Shown piece after piece: positions 1-10,299 of a DNA stretch of 64,000 nucleotides. The position numbers and the translations under genes were made by a program. Every line of letters starts with the position of its first letter. Position 1 is the stretch's first letter. The notes beneath the pieces are model-generated. The model ran no database searches. It saw nothing but the letters and a program-made list of their open reading frames with translations, and was not told the DNA's origin. This DNA is from Candidatus Pantoea formicae (GTDB taxonomy: Bacteria > Pseudomonadota > Gammaproteobacteria > Enterobacterales > Enterobacteriaceae): the NCBI RefSeq assembly GCF_011752625.1, contig NZ_VWXD01000003.1:186001-250000 (forward strand), written 5' to 3'.

Positions 1-2
1 AG

Positions 3-314
3 CGTGCCAGCACGGTGGCGGCTTGCTATGTGAACTGTGTACTCACTCAAGGAAGAGAGATCCCCGATGTGTTGTCTGCGCTCAACAGCACCCCAGAATT
101 GGCAGAGGTGAAGCGCAAATACCAACTCGATTTTATGGCAAAGTTTCGTCTGTGGTTTGCTGAAGCGAAGCTGCCGCAATCCAGCTTGTGGGGGTTGCTG
201 GGCGCGGCAGACGCCATCTCAAATGCCGTGGTGTGTAGCGATATTCGACAACTGGATGGCGTAAAGGAACTGCAGGGACTGATTGAGGCGCTGGTGCAAC
301 GCCATATTATCTGA
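3..314 (+). CDS. C-terminal end of a TetR/AcrR-like regulator (partial)
   Basis: The reading frame is open to the left edge of the window, so only the last 103 residues are visible and the true start lies outside. What remains is all-helical in character, with amphipathic stretches such as [15 protein letters not shown] and [12 protein letters not shown], which resembles the ligand-binding C-terminal half of TetR-family repressors. No helix-turn-helix is visible because the N-terminus is missing, so the family call rests on general resemblance only. It converges on lplA and the two genes overlap by 8 bp. It could be another small helical protein. Confidence 0.4.
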   Translation, partial: RASTVAACYVNCVLTQGREIPDVLSALNSTPELAEVKRKYQLDFMAKFRLWFAEAKLPQSSLWGLLGAADAISNAVVCSDIRQLDGVKELQGLIEALVQRHII

Positions 315-1323
315 TGCTGTTCACCAGCCAGCTTGCCAATTCGCTGAGTTCCATCTGTTGTTCCGGAAACTCCGCAATCAGTTCTTGCATGGCAGCCTGA
401 AGGGATTCCGGGCGATACACCACACCTTGTAACCTCATCGCCAGCGTTTCTAACGGTGCGGGGTTGAGGCTATCGGTGAAAATCTGGCTGCGGGTAATGG
501 TGCCACGCTCAACATCAAAGTGCATTTCTACGCCGCCCCAGACAAAACGTTCCTGCAGCAGGTGTGAGAAATCCGGTGCCTGGCCAAAATTCCACTCCCA
601 GCTGCTCTGTCGTGCAAACTGCTCCTTAAAGCCGGGAAGGTCTGGCAGCGCTTCAGGTGAAATATATTCGGGCTCGCAGGTTTCGTGGTAATGCGCGAAG
701 TAGGCCGCAATCACCTCGCGACACACGTCTGTAAAACTAATATCCGGGATAAAATCCGCGATATTGGCAACGCGTGAACGCACCGACGTGATCCCTTTGG
801 CCTGAAGCTTTTTGATGTCCGGGTTCAGGTAATCAGCGAGTCGCGAGAGATCGGCATTCATCAGGAAAGTGCCATGGTGAAAACCGCGGTCGGGGGTTTC
901 ACGATAGGCGGAACCGGAAATCTTGCGCATTTCGCCCTGCACGTTGACCACAATATCATTGCGCCCAGAGGCTTCCGCGTGCATGCCCAATTTCGCCATC
1001 GCCTGCAAAATAATGGCTGTTGAGACGGTTTTATCGTACTCCGGTTTGCCGGCCATAAAGGTGAAACAGGCGTTGCCCAGATCATGAAACACCGCACCGC
1101 CGCCACTGCTGCGTCGCGCTAGCTTGATGCCATCTTCTGCCATCCTGCGCGTATTGCACTCTTTCCACGGATTTTGTGCACGGCCAATGACCACCGTTTC
1201 GGCGTTCTGCCATAAAAACAACACGCGCTGAGTGGTGGGCATTTGGCGGAAGATGCACTCCTCCACCGCGAGGTTAAACCAGGGATCGTGCGAATCAGAG
1301 ATCAGCAAACGTAAGGTGGACAT
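307..1323 (-). CDS. lplA: Lipoate-protein ligase A
   Basis: LplA activates free lipoate with ATP to lipoyl-AMP and attaches it to lysines of the lipoyl domains of 2-oxoacid dehydrogenases and GcvH, in the cytoplasm. The 338-residue product equals the E. coli length. The lipoyl-AMP loop [15 protein letters not shown] is at about residues 70-84 and the conserved lysine of the KISGSAYRE segment is at about 134. An ATG ten codons upstream exists, but the ATG at 1323 follows a strong GGAGGA site and gives the family-length protein. The gene is monocistronic, transcribed leftward after a bidirectional terminator at 1384-1413. Confidence 0.95.
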   Translation of the reverse strand: MSTLRLLISDSHDPWFNLAVEECIFRQMPTTQRVLFLWQNAETVVIGRAQNPWKECNTRRMAEDGIKLARRSSGGGAVFHDLGNACFTFMAGKPEYDKTVSTAIILQAMAKLGMHAEASGRNDIVVNVQGEMRKISGSAYRETPDRGFHHGTFLMNADLSRLADYLNPDIKKLQAKGITSVRSRVANIADFIPDISFTDVCREVIAAYFAHYHETCEPEYISPEALPDLPGFKEQFARQSSWEWNFGQAPDFSHLLQERFVWGGVEMHFDVERGTITRSQIFTDSLNPAPLETLAMRLQGVVYRPESLQAAMQELIAEFPEQQMELSELASWLVNSIR

Positions 1324-1383
1324 GTTTCCTCCAGTTCCTTGAGAAAGAGCCATAGCTTACGCGTTACGGAAAGGAAAGGTAAG

Positions 1384-1413
1384 AAAAACGCCCTTCAATT
1401 GAAGCGCGTTTTT
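1384..1413. terminator. Bidirectional intrinsic terminator between hcr and lplA
   Basis: AAAAACGC pairs with GCGTTTTT, and an inner CTTC/GAAG stem closes an AATT loop. A run of T follows the hairpin on either strand, so it should end hcp-hcr transcripts reading leftward. Confidence 0.75.
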
Positions 1414-1419
1414 TACCCC

Positions 1420-2388
1420 TCATGCCACCACTAAATCACTTAATGGCTGGCAAGAACACGCCAGCACATAGCCCTCGGCGATCTCTTGTTCGGTCAGGGT
1501 CAGCGTACTGCTAACGCTGTATTCACCGGCAAGCACTTGGGTTTTGCAGCAGCCACATACGCCTTCGCGACAGGCGGCATTTACCGCGACCTGATTGCTC
1601 TCCAGTGCCTGCAACAGTGAGTCGCCATGGGCTGCAAAGAAGGTTTTCGCCGCAGACAGTTTGGTTAACATCACGCCTTCACCCGCAGCGGGAGACGCAG
1701 GGGTGAAGAAGGGCTCTTTAAAGACCTGTAAAACCCCCATTTCTCGCGCAGTGTTCTCTACCCATTCCATATAGGGTGCAGGACCACAGCAGAAGAGGGT
1801 CCGTTCGGTGAGATCCGGTACGGCACTCAGCATGGCCTGTGTTAAACGCCCCGCCATAAATCCTGCGCTTGCCTGACTCTCCGCCACCAGCGTGACGGGA
1901 TAGTTCTGCCACTCATCCGCGAAAATCACATCCTGCGGTGAGCGCACGCTGTAGATCACCTGCACATCCACGTCAGGGCGATGGGCAGCCAGCCAACGAC
2001 GCATCGACATCACCGGCGTGATGCCACAACCGGCTGCCAGTAATAGCAGTTTGTTACTGGCGAGAGTGTCACAGGTAAATGCGCCTTGAGCATCCGACAG
2101 CCACAGGTAGTCACCGCGTTTCACCTGCTGTGTTAGCCAGTTTGATCCAGACCCGTTTTCGATACGTCTGACGGTCAGTGTGATGTATTCACTGACGCCC
2201 GGCGTTGACGATAGCGTATAGGCGCGCAGTGTCTCCTTTTGATGACCGATACTCACGAGGGCGTATTGGCCTGCGCGGTAGGGATAGTAATCATGGCAAA
2301 TCAGCGACAGCGTCCAGACGTCAGGCGTTTCCTGGTGAATATGATGGACTTGCATGCGCCATGGGCACAGTGGGGTTGGCATGGTCAT
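1420..2388 (-). CDS. hcr: NADH oxidoreductase partner of hybrid-cluster protein
   Basis: Hcr passes electrons from NADH through FAD and a [2Fe-2S] centre to Hcp, which reduces nitric oxide. It has 322 residues, as in E. coli. Domains in order: an FAD-binding ferredoxin-reductase barrel (RAYTLSSTPG around residue 55), an NAD-binding domain (LLLAAGCGITPVMSM around 115) and a C-terminal plant-type ferredoxin domain with CREGVCGCCKTQ and a later cysteine in LACSC. AGGAG lies 5 nt before the ATG. It starts 8 bp after hcp, so the two are one transcript. Confidence 0.96.
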   Translation of the reverse strand: MTMPTPLCPWRMQVHHIHQETPDVWTLSLICHDYYPYRAGQYALVSIGHQKETLRAYTLSSTPGVSEYITLTVRRIENGSGSNWLTQQVKRGDYLWLSDAQGAFTCDTLASNKLLLLAAGCGITPVMSMRRWLAAHRPDVDVQVIYSVRSPQDVIFADEWQNYPVTLVAESQASAGFMAGRLTQAMLSAVPDLTERTLFCCGPAPYMEWVENTAREMGVLQVFKEPFFTPASPAAGEGVMLTKLSAAKTFFAAHGDSLLQALESNQVAVNAACREGVCGCCKTQVLAGEYSVSSTLTLTEQEIAEGYVLACSCQPLSDLVVA

Positions 2389-2396
2389 GGTGTCTC

Positions 2397-4049
2397 CTAT
2401 GCGCTCAGCATCTGTTGCATATCTTGCTCGACGGTGGTGACCTGGCGCAGGCCAAATTTCTCATTCAACACGGCAAGCAGGTCCGGTGTCAGGAAACCGG
2501 GCGCAGTGGGGCCGGTGACAATATTAGTGACGCCCAGTGACAACAACGTCAGCAGAATCACAATTGCCTTTTGTTCAAACCAAGACAGCACTAACGAGAG
2601 TGGCAGTTCATTGACGCTGCAGCCCAGTTTCTCTGCCAGGGTGACGGCCAACATGATGGCTGAATAGGCATCGTTGCACTGTCCGGCATCCACCAGACGC
2701 GGTAAGCCTTCAATGTCACCGAAATCGAGCTTGTTAAAGCGATACTTTCCGCAAGCCAGCGTTAAGATCAGACAATCTGCCGGAACCTGGGTGGCAAAAT
2801 CCGTGAAGTAATTGCGTTCACCGCGTGCACCGTCGCAGCCACCGACTAAAAATACGTGGCGCAATTTTTCGCGGCTGACGAGGTCGATCAGCGTGTCGAC
2901 CGCGCCGAGCAGCGTTTGTCGGCCAAAGCCCACGGTAATGAGATGTTCAATTTCACTGTAAGGGAAGCCGTTGAGCTGCAAGGCTTGCGAAATTACAGGG
3001 CTAAAATCGTCACCTTCCAGATGATTGACACCAGGCCAGCCAACGATGCTGCGCGTCCAGATACGATCCTGATATGAGCCAACATGCGGATCGATGATGC
3101 AGTTGGATGTCATCACAATGGGGCCAGGGAAGCGCGCGAATTCAACCTGCTGGTTTTGCCATCCGCTGCCGTAGTTACCCACCAAGTGTTTGAATTTTCG
3201 CAGTTCAGGATAGCCATGCGCAGGCAACATCTCGCCATGGGTGTAGACGTTAACGCCTGTGCCCTCGGTTTGTTGCAGCAGGTGATAGAGATCTTTCAGG
3301 TCATGGCCGGAAATCAATATGCTTTTACCCGCTACCGCTTTGACGTTGACCTGAGTGGGAGTGGGATGGCCGTAGGCATGGGTTTCACCCGCATCGAGTA
3401 TTTGCATCACGCTGAAATTCATCTGGCCGATGTCCATCGCACATTCAAGCAATGCATTCATCTCCGCTGGCCAGGTGCCGAGCCACGCCATGAGGGTGTG
3501 ATAGCGTGCGTAGATGGCGTTGTCATATTGGCCGAGGACATGCGCGTGTTCCATATACGCCGCTGCGCCCTTCAGCCCATAGAGACAAAGCAAGCGCAGG
3601 CCGAGAATGTTGTCACCGATAGCGGCTTTATCGCGGTTGGGGATAAAGGCCGCTGCTTGCCTTTGCAGATCGCCGAGGTTGTCACTGACCAGTTGTAAGT
3701 CGGCCATTGGGTGTTCGACCTGCGCATGGGCATCGAGCACCAGGCACAGCGCTTTTAGAGCCTCACGTTTGGCAATCGCTTCTCGCGCGTAACCGACGAT
3801 GCGGATCGGATCAAAGTTGACGTTGGTGAGGGTGGAAAAGAAGGCGCGCGGGGCGAAGCTGTCAACCGCGTGGTCAATCAGGTCATATTCACGCGCTTTG
3901 CAGGCCCAAGCCGAGAGCCCTTGCAGCGCTGCAATCAATAAATCCTGTAAGTCGGAGGTTTCAGCGGTCTTGCCGCACATTCCCTGCGCGTAAGAACAGC
4001 CGTTGGCCACGGGAGTTCGAATGGTTTGCTCACATTGCACACAGAACAT
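2397..4049 (-). CDS. hcp: Hybrid-cluster protein (NO reductase, protein S-nitrosylase)
   Basis: Hcp carries a [4Fe-4S] cluster and a hybrid Fe-S-O cluster and detoxifies low levels of NO formed during nitrate or nitrite respiration. The N-terminal cluster cysteines are at 3, 6, 18 and 25, exactly as in the E. coli class. The 550-residue length also matches when the ATG at 4049 is used. An in-frame GTG two codons earlier is less likely, because AAGGTG sits at normal distance from the ATG. The gene is first in hcp-hcr and is preceded by a strong NsrR operator. It fits with narGHJI elsewhere in the window, a source of nitrite and NO. Confidence 0.97.
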   Translation of the reverse strand: MFCVQCEQTIRTPVANGCSYAQGMCGKTAETSDLQDLLIAALQGLSAWACKAREYDLIDHAVDSFAPRAFFSTLTNVNFDPIRIVGYAREAIAKREALKALCLVLDAHAQVEHPMADLQLVSDNLGDLQRQAAAFIPNRDKAAIGDNILGLRLLCLYGLKGAAAYMEHAHVLGQYDNAIYARYHTLMAWLGTWPAEMNALLECAMDIGQMNFSVMQILDAGETHAYGHPTPTQVNVKAVAGKSILISGHDLKDLYHLLQQTEGTGVNVYTHGEMLPAHGYPELRKFKHLVGNYGSGWQNQQVEFARFPGPIVMTSNCIIDPHVGSYQDRIWTRSIVGWPGVNHLEGDDFSPVISQALQLNGFPYSEIEHLITVGFGRQTLLGAVDTLIDLVSREKLRHVFLVGGCDGARGERNYFTDFATQVPADCLILTLACGKYRFNKLDFGDIEGLPRLVDAGQCNDAYSAIMLAVTLAEKLGCSVNELPLSLVLSWFEQKAIVILLTLLSLGVTNIVTGPTAPGFLTPDLLAVLNEKFGLRQVTTVEQDMQQMLSA

Positions 4050-4066
4050 AATCACACCTTGCGTAT

Positions 4067-4089
4067 AAGTTGTATTTTAAATGCATCTT
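4067..4089 (-). promoter_or_regulatory. NsrR operator upstream of hcp
   Basis: On the hcp strand the site reads AAGATGCATTT, one A, then AAATACAACTT. This fits the 11-1-11 NsrR inverted repeat (AAGATGCATTT and its complement), with a perfect left arm and two mismatches in the right arm. It lies 17 bp before the hcp start, where it would cover the core promoter. Repression of hcp by NsrR is known in E. coli. Confidence 0.85.
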
Positions 4090-4225
4090 TAAGCTAGGCT
4101 TGATTTCGCTGACTGACCAGAGGATTTGCAGGTTACTTAAGGGGAGATTGATTTAGCGTAATTTTGCGCAGGGAGGTTTTAATCGACGTGTAGAGAGGTA
4201 TTGATGTCAACGGCGAAAAGCGTGC

Positions 4226-4252
4226 AAAAAACGGGTGCGCAATGCGCACCCG
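4226..4252 (-). terminator. Intrinsic terminator of the rpiB-tkt transcript
   Basis: On the leftward strand a 9-bp stem (CGGGTGCGC/GCGCACCCG) with a 3-nt loop is followed at once by six T. It lies about 40 bp after the tkt stop codon. Confidence 0.9.
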
Positions 4253-4293
4253 GTACTCGCATCTGTAGGACTGCCATGGCTGGCGGCCGCTGA

Positions 4294-6285
4294 TTACAGA
4301 ATAGATTTCGCGGTGTTCACCACGTTTTCAACGGTGAAACCGAACTCTTTGAACAGTAGTTCTGCTGGAGCAGACTCACCAAAGGTGGTCATACCGACAA
4401 TCGCGCCGTGTAAACCGGTGTACTTAAACCAGTAATCCGCGATGCCAGCTTCGATGGCCACACGCGCCGAGACCGCTTTTGGCAGCACAGATTCACGGTA
4501 GGCTGCATCCTGCTGGTCGAAAGCATCAGTAGAGGGCATCGACACCACGCGGACTTTACGGCCTTCTCCCGTCAATTGCTCATACGCCGCGACCGCCAGT
4601 TCAACTTCAGAGCCCGTCGCAATCAGGATCAACTCCGGTGTACCCTGGCTGTCTTTCAGCACATAACCGCCGCGCACCACGTTTGCCAGCTGTTCAGCGC
4701 TACGATCCTGCTGCGCCAGATTTTGACGAGAGAAGATCAAAGCGGTAGGGCCGTGGACGCGTTCGATGGCGTATTTCCAGGCGACAGCCGACTCCACCTG
4801 GTCACAGGGACGCCACAGACTCATATTAGGTGTCACACGCAGGCTCGCCATCTGCTCAACTGGCTGGTGGGTTGGGCCATCTTCGCCTAAGCCGATAGAG
4901 TCATGGGTGTAGACCATGATCTGACGCACTTTCATCAACGCCGCCATACGTGCCGCATTGCGCGCATATTCCACAAACATCAGGAAAGTCGCGGTGTAGG
5001 GCAGGAAACCGCCGTGCAGCGCAATACCGTTAGCGATCGCCGTCATGCCGAATTCGCGTACGCCGTAATGGATATAGTTGCCGGCAGGATCTTCGTTGAT
5101 GGGCTGAGAACCCGACCACAGGGTGAGGTTACTGGGTGCAAGGTCAGCGGAGCCGCCGAGGTATTCCGGCAGGATTTTACCGAAGGCTTCAATCGCATTT
5201 TGCGAGGCTTTGCGGCTGGCAATTTTTGCCGGGTTAGCCTGCAACTGTTCGATGAACTTCTGCGATTCGGATGCCCAGTTGGCCGGTAACGTGTTGTTCA
5301 CTCGGCGCGTAAACTCTGCTGCCAGTTCCGGGAAAGCGACGGCGTAGGCTGCTACTTTTTCGTCCCAGGCGGCTTCTCTTGCCTGACCGGCTTCTTTCGC
5401 ATCCCACTGCGCGTAGAGGTCTGAAGGAATTTCAAACGGCGCGTGGTTCCAGCCCAGCTGTTTGCGGGTCAATGTAATTTCATCGCCGCCCAGTGGAGCA
5501 CCGTGTGAATCGTGGGTGCCCGCTTTGTTGGGCGACCCGAAACCGATGATGGTTTTGCACATCAACAGTGAAGGTTTGTCAGTGATGGCTTTGGCGGCTT
5601 CGACCGCTTGCTTAATGGCCTCACCGTCGTGACCGTCCACACCGCGCACCACATGCCAGCCGTAGGCTTCAAAACGGGATGCAGTGTCATCGGTAAACCA
5701 GCCATCAACGTGACCGTCGATAGAGATGCCGTTGTCATCATAGAAGGCCACCAGTTTCCCCAGCTTCAGAGTACCAGCGATGGAGCATACCTCGTGCGAG
5801 ATACCTTCCATCATGCAGCCGTCACCCATAAACACGTAGGTGTGATGATCGACAATATCATGGCCAGGACGGTTAAACTGGGCCGCCAACGTGCGCTCAG
5901 CGATGGCAAAGCCCACGGCGTTAGCGATACCCTGGCCTAATGGGCCGGTGGTGGTTTCGACGCCAGGCGTATAGCCATACTCGGGGTGTCCTGGCGTTTT
6001 TGAATGTAACTGGCGGAAATTCTTCAGTTCACTAAGGGGCAGGTCGTAGCCGCTGAGGTGTAGCAGGCTATAAATCAGCATAGAGCCGTGGCCATTCGAC
6101 AGCACGAAGCGATCGCGGTTAGCCCATTGAGGGTTGATTGGATTGTGTTGTAAGAAATCGAGCCACAAAACTTCAGCGATATCCGCCATGCCCATCGGGG
6201 CACCCGGATGTCCTGAATTCGCTTGCTGAACACCATCCATGCTCAAAGCACGGATGGCGTTCGCTCTTTCCCGGCGTGTTGACAT
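4294..6285 (-). CDS. tkt: Transketolase
   Basis: This thiamine-diphosphate enzyme transfers two-carbon ketol units between sugar phosphates in the cytoplasm. At 663 residues it has the length of E. coli TktA and matches it along its whole length. Visible are the N-terminal SGHPGAPMG with the catalytic histidine, the cofactor motif GDGCMMEG near 155, and [11 protein letters not shown] near 410 with the glutamate that activates thiamine. It follows rpiB by 29 bp and ends at a strong terminator. Its place in the apionate island suggests a job of pulling erythrose 4-phosphate into the pentose phosphate pathway. Whether it is the only transketolase of the cell or a dedicated paralogue cannot be told here. 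Confidence 0.95.
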   Translation of the reverse strand: MSTRRERANAIRALSMDGVQQANSGHPGAPMGMADIAEVLWLDFLQHNPINPQWANRDRFVLSNGHGSMLIYSLLHLSGYDLPLSELKNFRQLHSKTPGHPEYGYTPGVETTTGPLGQGIANAVGFAIAERTLAAQFNRPGHDIVDHHTYVFMGDGCMMEGISHEVCSIAGTLKLGKLVAFYDDNGISIDGHVDGWFTDDTASRFEAYGWHVVRGVDGHDGEAIKQAVEAAKAITDKPSLLMCKTIIGFGSPNKAGTHDSHGAPLGGDEITLTRKQLGWNHAPFEIPSDLYAQWDAKEAGQAREAAWDEKVAAYAVAFPELAAEFTRRVNNTLPANWASESQKFIEQLQANPAKIASRKASQNAIEAFGKILPEYLGGSADLAPSNLTLWSGSQPINEDPAGNYIHYGVREFGMTAIANGIALHGGFLPYTATFLMFVEYARNAARMAALMKVRQIMVYTHDSIGLGEDGPTHQPVEQMASLRVTPNMSLWRPCDQVESAVAWKYAIERVHGPTALIFSRQNLAQQDRSAEQLANVVRGGYVLKDSQGTPELILIATGSEVELAVAAYEQLTGEGRKVRVVSMPSTDAFDQQDAAYRESVLPKAVSARVAIEAGIADYWFKYTGLHGAIVGMTTFGESAPAELLFKEFGFTVENVVNTAKSIL

Positions 6286-6314
6286 AAAGATCTCCAGAGG
6301 TAAGCAGTCGGCAA

Positions 6315-6773
6315 TTATTTAGTGTGTGAAACCTGTTCGTAGTAACCGATCTTCTCAACTTTGGCTGTTGAGCCGCCACCTTCAAACTCTGAGGCCAGCC
6401 AGGCATTCACGATATTTTTCGCCAATTCCGGACCGATAACACGTGCGCCCATGGTCATGATCTGGGCGTTATTGCTTTTACGTGCACGCTCAGCAGAGAA
6501 CGTGTCATGACATTGTGCCGCGCGAACGCCCTCAACTTTGTTCGCGACGATTGCCACCCCAATGCCGGTGCCGCATAACAGGATGCCACGCTCAAATTCA
6601 TTTTTCTGAATGGCGGTTGCCAGTGCAAAAGCGACATCCGGGTACATTGGACGGTCATTTTGCGCGTCATTGGTGTAGTCAGTGACTTGATAGTCTTTTT
6701 CTTCAAGCAGTTTTTTAATGATGTTTTTCAATTCGATAGCCGCATCATCGGCGCCAATTGCGATTGTTTTCAT
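6315..6773 (-). CDS. rpiB: RpiB/LacA-family sugar-phosphate isomerase, probably D-erythrulose 4-phosphate isomerase
   Basis: The 152-residue protein belongs to the RpiB family: catalytic Cys67 lies in ILLCGTGIG and the [16 protein letters not shown] segment follows near 98. The usual Asp-His pair after the first strand (as in GCDH) is Asp-Asp here (GADDAA), which speaks for a substrate other than ribose 5-phosphate. In the neighbouring pathway this family (DerI) converts D-erythrulose 4-phosphate to D-erythrose 4-phosphate. Two ATGs compete; the second (6773) is chosen because GGAG is 7 nt away, against 1-2 nt for the first. It is transcribed with tkt, divergently from the transporter and lerK genes. 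The specific substrate is inference. Confidence 0.85.
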   Translation of the reverse strand: MKTIAIGADDAAIELKNIIKKLLEEKDYQVTDYTNDAQNDRPMYPDVAFALATAIQKNEFERGILLCGTGIGVAIVANKVEGVRAAQCHDTFSAERARKSNNAQIMTMGARVIGPELAKNIVNAWLASEFEGGGSTAKVEKIGYYEQVSHTK

Positions 6774-7215
6774 CGTCATTCTCCAGCAGGGTTTGTTCTT
6801 ACGCCTGAACGTTTGTTACGTAGGCGAGAAGATGTTCAGTGACAGCCTGCCATAAAATCCATCATATGTTCAATGGTTGTTCATATGTCTTAAGTGCGTT
6901 TTTCCCATCAATTCCGGCTTTGAAGGCCTGTAGTGCGCTGGTTGCGCTGTAAATCCCCGTAAATCTCCGATTTATCGCCAAATTTAAATCTCATGAGCAG
7001 GGTCACATTTTCACGCTTTGCGGTTGAGCGCTGCACAATTATACGTGTAGTGTTCATTTGTTCGCATAACGATACCAATGTACAAGAAGACCCATCGAGG
7101 ACTCGAACATGTGTCATTTACACCGTACCTCTCAGTACACCTGCAACCAGCGCCCCCTTGGCGTCTGGTCAACACCAATCAAAAGCTTTAACCACGCACG
7201 TCATGGAGGTGCGTT
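6774..7215. promoter_or_regulatory. Divergent promoter region of the apionate island
   Basis: This 442-bp gap has no convincing gene. It must hold promoters for rpiB-tkt (left) and for the transporter-lerK-lerI-oiaC-apnO arm (right). The hexamer TGTTCA recurs at 6833-6838, 6867-6872, 6878-6883 and 7051-7056. Two copies belong to the longer words TGTTCATATG (6878-6887) and TGTTCATTTG (7051-7060). These are candidate operators for the SorC-type regulator at the end of the island; this is inference from repetition only. Confidence 0.45.
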
Positions 7216-8550
7216 ATGAGTCAGCAAACCATGACAGCGGTCGAGAAGTCCGCTATCAGTAAAATCTCCTGGCGTCTGGTGCCTTTCGTGGCGCTGATGT
7301 TCTTTATTAACTTCCTTGATCGCACAGCTATCTCATTTGCTGGGCCTAACGGTATGACGCAAGACCTCGGTCTGACGGGCGTACAGTTTGGTCTGGCGTC
7401 GGGCATCTTCTTTATCGGTTATATCCTGCTGGAAGTGCCAAGCAACCTGGCGCTGCACAAATTCGGCGCGCGCCGCTGGCTGGCGCGCATCATGATCAGC
7501 TGGGGAATTGTTTCCTTACTGTTCACTTGGGTGAGCAGTGTCGAAGGGCTGTATACGTTGCGCCTGCTGTTGGGTATCGCGGAAGCGGGCTTCTTCCCGG
7601 GCGCGATTCTTTATCTGAGCATGTGGGTACCGGGGCGTCATCGCAGCAAAATTCTGTCCCTGTTCTATCTGGCACAACCCCTAACCGTAGTGTTCGGTGC
7701 GCCATTAGCGGCAGGTTTGATTGAGCAACACGGTCTGTTTGGTCTGGACGGATGGCGTGTGATGTTCCTCGGTGTCTCAGTTCCGGCCATCTTGATCGGT
7801 ATTGCGGCGTTGTTCTGGCTGGTGGATTCACCGCGTCAGGCGAAATGGTTGACGGCTGAAGAGAAAACCTGGCTGACCAACGAGTTGGAAGCGGAGCATC
7901 AGCAGAAGCAGAGCCACCAGAAACACAGCCTGCGTTCAGTGATGGGTAACGGTCGTGTGTGGACGCTGTGCCTGATCTACTTCGGCTTTATCTATGGTCT
8001 GTATGCGCTGGCCTTTTTCCTGCCGACCATTATCGGCGGCTTCCAGCAGCAGTTCGGCACCACTTTTAACGTGATGCAGAAAGGCTTGATCACCGGCGTG
8101 CCATACCTGATTGCCGCCGTGGTGATGTACTTCTGGTCAAAAGATGCCACACGTCGCGGCTGCAAAACCTGGCATATTGCGATCCCAGCTCTGGCGGGCG
8201 GTATCAGCGTTCCCCTGGCGCTGTATATGGATTCACCGTTTACCACCATCATGGTGATTGCGATTACGGCGAGCTCTATCTTCGCAGCCTTACCGAACTT
8301 CTGGACACTGCCAACGCAGTTCCTGACCGGTGCATCAGCTGCGGCTGCCATTGCACTGATTAATACCTTAGGAAACGTGGCGGGCTTCTCCGCGGGCTAT
8401 ATCACTGGCGCACTGCACGACGCCACCAACAGCTACGTCTTACCGATGTTTGTGGTCGGCGGATTCATGCTGCTGTCTGCCGTTCTCATGTTGTTACTTA
8501 ATCGCCAACGTACGCAGTCTCAGCCGACCTCTATCGCACAGGAGCACTAA
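7216..8550 (+). CDS. ACS-type MFS transporter, predicted D-apionate or related sugar-acid importer
   Basis: This inner-membrane secondary transporter has 444 residues and about 12 hydrophobic helices. It has hallmarks of the anion:cation symporter (ACS) family that moves glucarate, tartrate and similar carboxylates: FINFLDRTAISFA in helix 1, the loop HKFGARRWLAR between helices 2 and 3, and GIAEAGFFPGAILY. GGAGG precedes the ATG. It is the first gene of the rightward arm and its stop lies 1 bp before the lerK start, so its substrate should be what the enzymes consume, most simply apionate. The substrate is inferred from context. Confidence 0.85.
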   Translation: MSQQTMTAVEKSAISKISWRLVPFVALMFFINFLDRTAISFAGPNGMTQDLGLTGVQFGLASGIFFIGYILLEVPSNLALHKFGARRWLARIMISWGIVSLLFTWVSSVEGLYTLRLLLGIAEAGFFPGAILYLSMWVPGRHRSKILSLFYLAQPLTVVFGAPLAAGLIEQHGLFGLDGWRVMFLGVSVPAILIGIAALFWLVDSPRQAKWLTAEEKTWLTNELEAEHQQKQSHQKHSLRSVMGNGRVWTLCLIYFGFIYGLYALAFFLPTIIGGFQQQFGTTFNVMQKGLITGVPYLIAAVVMYFWSKDATRRGCKTWHIAIPALAGGISVPLALYMDSPFTTIMVIAITASSIFAALPNFWTLPTQFLTGASAAAAIALINTLGNVAGFSAGYITGALHDATNSYVLPMFVVGGFMLLSAVLMLLLNRQRTQSQPTSIAQEH

Positions 8551-8551
8551 A

Positions 8552-10288
8552 ATGACATACCTGTTTAATCAACCTTCAGCCTTTGCTGCTGAACTCATTG
8601 AAGGCTTTGTCGCCGCCAACGCCGATAAAGTTCGTCAGGTCACTGGTGGTGTGGTGCGCAGTACGCGCAGCCAGCCAAACACGGTTGCGGTGATTGTGGG
8701 CGGCGGTTCCGGTCATTATCCGGCCTTCGCCGGGTTGGTTGGACAAGGGCTGGCACACGGTGCGGCAATGGGCAACCTGTTTGCTTCGCCGTCTGCCCAG
8801 CAGATCTACAACGTGGCCCGCGCTGCCCATAACGGCGCAGGTGTCCTGTTGATGTTCGGTAACTACGCCGGTGACGTACTGCACTTTGGCCAGGCTTGCG
8901 AACGCCTGCGTGCTGAAGGTATTGCCTGCGAAATTCTGGCGGTAACCGATGACATCTCCAGCGCCAGCAAAGATGAGCTGACGAAACGTCGCGGTGTGGC
9001 GGGTGACTTGTGTGTCTTCAAAGCGGCCTGTGCGGCGGCTGAAGCGGGCGACGATCTGGCTACCGTGCTGAAAAAGTCACAGCACGCTAACGATCGCACC
9101 CGTACCTTTGGCGTGGCCTTCGCAGGTTGTACCTTACCTGGCGCGTCGCATCCGCTGTTTGAGGTGGAAAAAGGCCGCATGGCGCTGGGTCTGGGAATTC
9201 ACGGTGAGCCCGGTATCAGCGAAACCGAGGTACCGCGTGCCGATGAGCTGGCTGAAATTTTTGTTGAACGTCTGCTGAGTGAAGTGCCGGCAGACATCAA
9301 ACAGATTGCAGGTCAGCGCGTCGCGGTGATCCTGAACGGTTTGGGCTCCGTGAAGTACGAAGAACTGTTTGTGGTGTACCGCCGTGTGGCTCAGTTACTT
9401 GATGCGGCAGGATTAGCCGTGGTTGAGCCCGACGTGGGCGAGTTTGTCACCAGTTTTAATATGGCGGGTGTTTCTCTGACGCTAATGTGGCTGGATGATG
9501 AACTGGAAACACTGTGGCGCGCCCCCGCCAATGCACCGGCTTATCGAAAAGGAAGTGTCCTGATCGCTGAGCCTTTAAGTGCAGCAGAATGCGAAGAGAG
9601 CACTGAAGAAGCGCTGCCACAGGCTTCTGCTGAATCTCAGCAAAGCGCACAGCGGGTCTTATCCCTTCTGGAGTCTGTCGCTGACTTGTTACAGCGTAAC
9701 GTGCAAAAGTTGGGCGACATTGATGCTGTCGCCGGTGACGGTGACCACGGCATTGGTATGGAACGTGGCGTGCTCGGCGCGGTGGAAAAAGCGCGTGAAG
9801 TGGCTGCACGTGGTGCGGGAGCGGGGAGTTTGCTGTGCCGGGCGGCGGATGCCTGGGCAGACAAAGCTGGTGGCACTTCAGGTGCGTTGTGGGGGGTAGC
9901 CTTAACCGCGCTGGGCACCTCGATTGGCGATAATCAATCACCGGATGCGCAACGTGTCGCCGCTGGGGTAAAAGGCGCTAAAGACGGCATCATGCACTTT
10001 GGTAAAGCCAAAGTCGGTGACAAAACCATGGTTGATGTGTTGGTGCCGTTTAGCGACAGTCTTAACGCAGCAGTCGCGGAGGGAGCTTCACTGACCGATG
10101 CCTGGCTGGCGGCAGCAAAAGTGGCCGATAAGGCCGCGCAAGATACGGCGCATCTTGTTCCAAAAATGGGGCGTGCTCGCCCGTTGGCAGAGAAAAGTGT
10201 TGGCACACCGGATGCCGGTGCGATTTCGCTGGCGATGATCGTCAACAGGGTTGGCGATTTGCTAAAAGAACAGAAAGTCTCTCAGTAA
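8552..10288 (+). CDS. lerK: Dihydroxyacetone-kinase-family kinase, probably L-erythrulose kinase
   Basis: A 578-residue ATP-dependent kinase with a DhaK domain (about 1-330) and a DhaL domain (about 375-570) in one chain. In DhaK, GGGSGHYPAF binds the phosphate side of the substrate, and His217 in LGIHGEPG is the residue that forms the covalent hemiaminal with the ketose. In DhaL, DGDHGIGM carries the aspartates that hold Mg-ATP. In the apionate route it would phosphorylate L-erythrulose to its 1-phosphate. The frame is open for 34 codons upstream, but the ATG at 8552 follows GGAG and gives the family N-terminus. Glycerone kinase is the alternative; the neighbours favour LerK. Confidence 0.8.
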   Translation: MTYLFNQPSAFAAELIEGFVAANADKVRQVTGGVVRSTRSQPNTVAVIVGGGSGHYPAFAGLVGQGLAHGAAMGNLFASPSAQQIYNVARAAHNGAGVLLMFGNYAGDVLHFGQACERLRAEGIACEILAVTDDISSASKDELTKRRGVAGDLCVFKAACAAAEAGDDLATVLKKSQHANDRTRTFGVAFAGCTLPGASHPLFEVEKGRMALGLGIHGEPGISETEVPRADELAEIFVERLLSEVPADIKQIAGQRVAVILNGLGSVKYEELFVVYRRVAQLLDAAGLAVVEPDVGEFVTSFNMAGVSLTLMWLDDELETLWRAPANAPAYRKGSVLIAEPLSAAECEESTEEALPQASAESQQSAQRVLSLLESVADLLQRNVQKLGDIDAVAGDGDHGIGMERGVLGAVEKAREVAARGAGAGSLLCRAADAWADKAGGTSGALWGVALTALGTSIGDNQSPDAQRVAAGVKGAKDGIMHFGKAKVGDKTMVDVLVPFSDSLNAAVAEGASLTDAWLAAAKVADKAAQDTAHLVPKMGRARPLAEKSVGTPDAGAISLAMIVNRVGDLLKEQKVSQ

Positions 10289-10299
10289 GGAGCATCACA

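Noticed and set aside
3084..3698. 204-codon frame opposite hcp
   Set aside because: It lies antisense to the highly conserved hcp gene; open only because of the codon bias of that gene.
4090..4160. FNR half-sites (TTGAT) upstream of hcp
   Set aside because: Only one half matches in each case; the second half has 2 of 5 bases, so no FNR box is called despite the known FNR control of hcp in E. coli.
7152..7173. Hairpin in the leader of the apionate transporter gene
   Set aside because: Stem has mismatches and no T-run; too weak to call an attenuator or riboswitch.
9456..9941. 161-codon frame opposite lerK
   Set aside because: It lies fully inside a well-supported kinase gene, is rich in Arg, Pro and His as antisense frames of G+C-rich genes are, and has no ribosome site.
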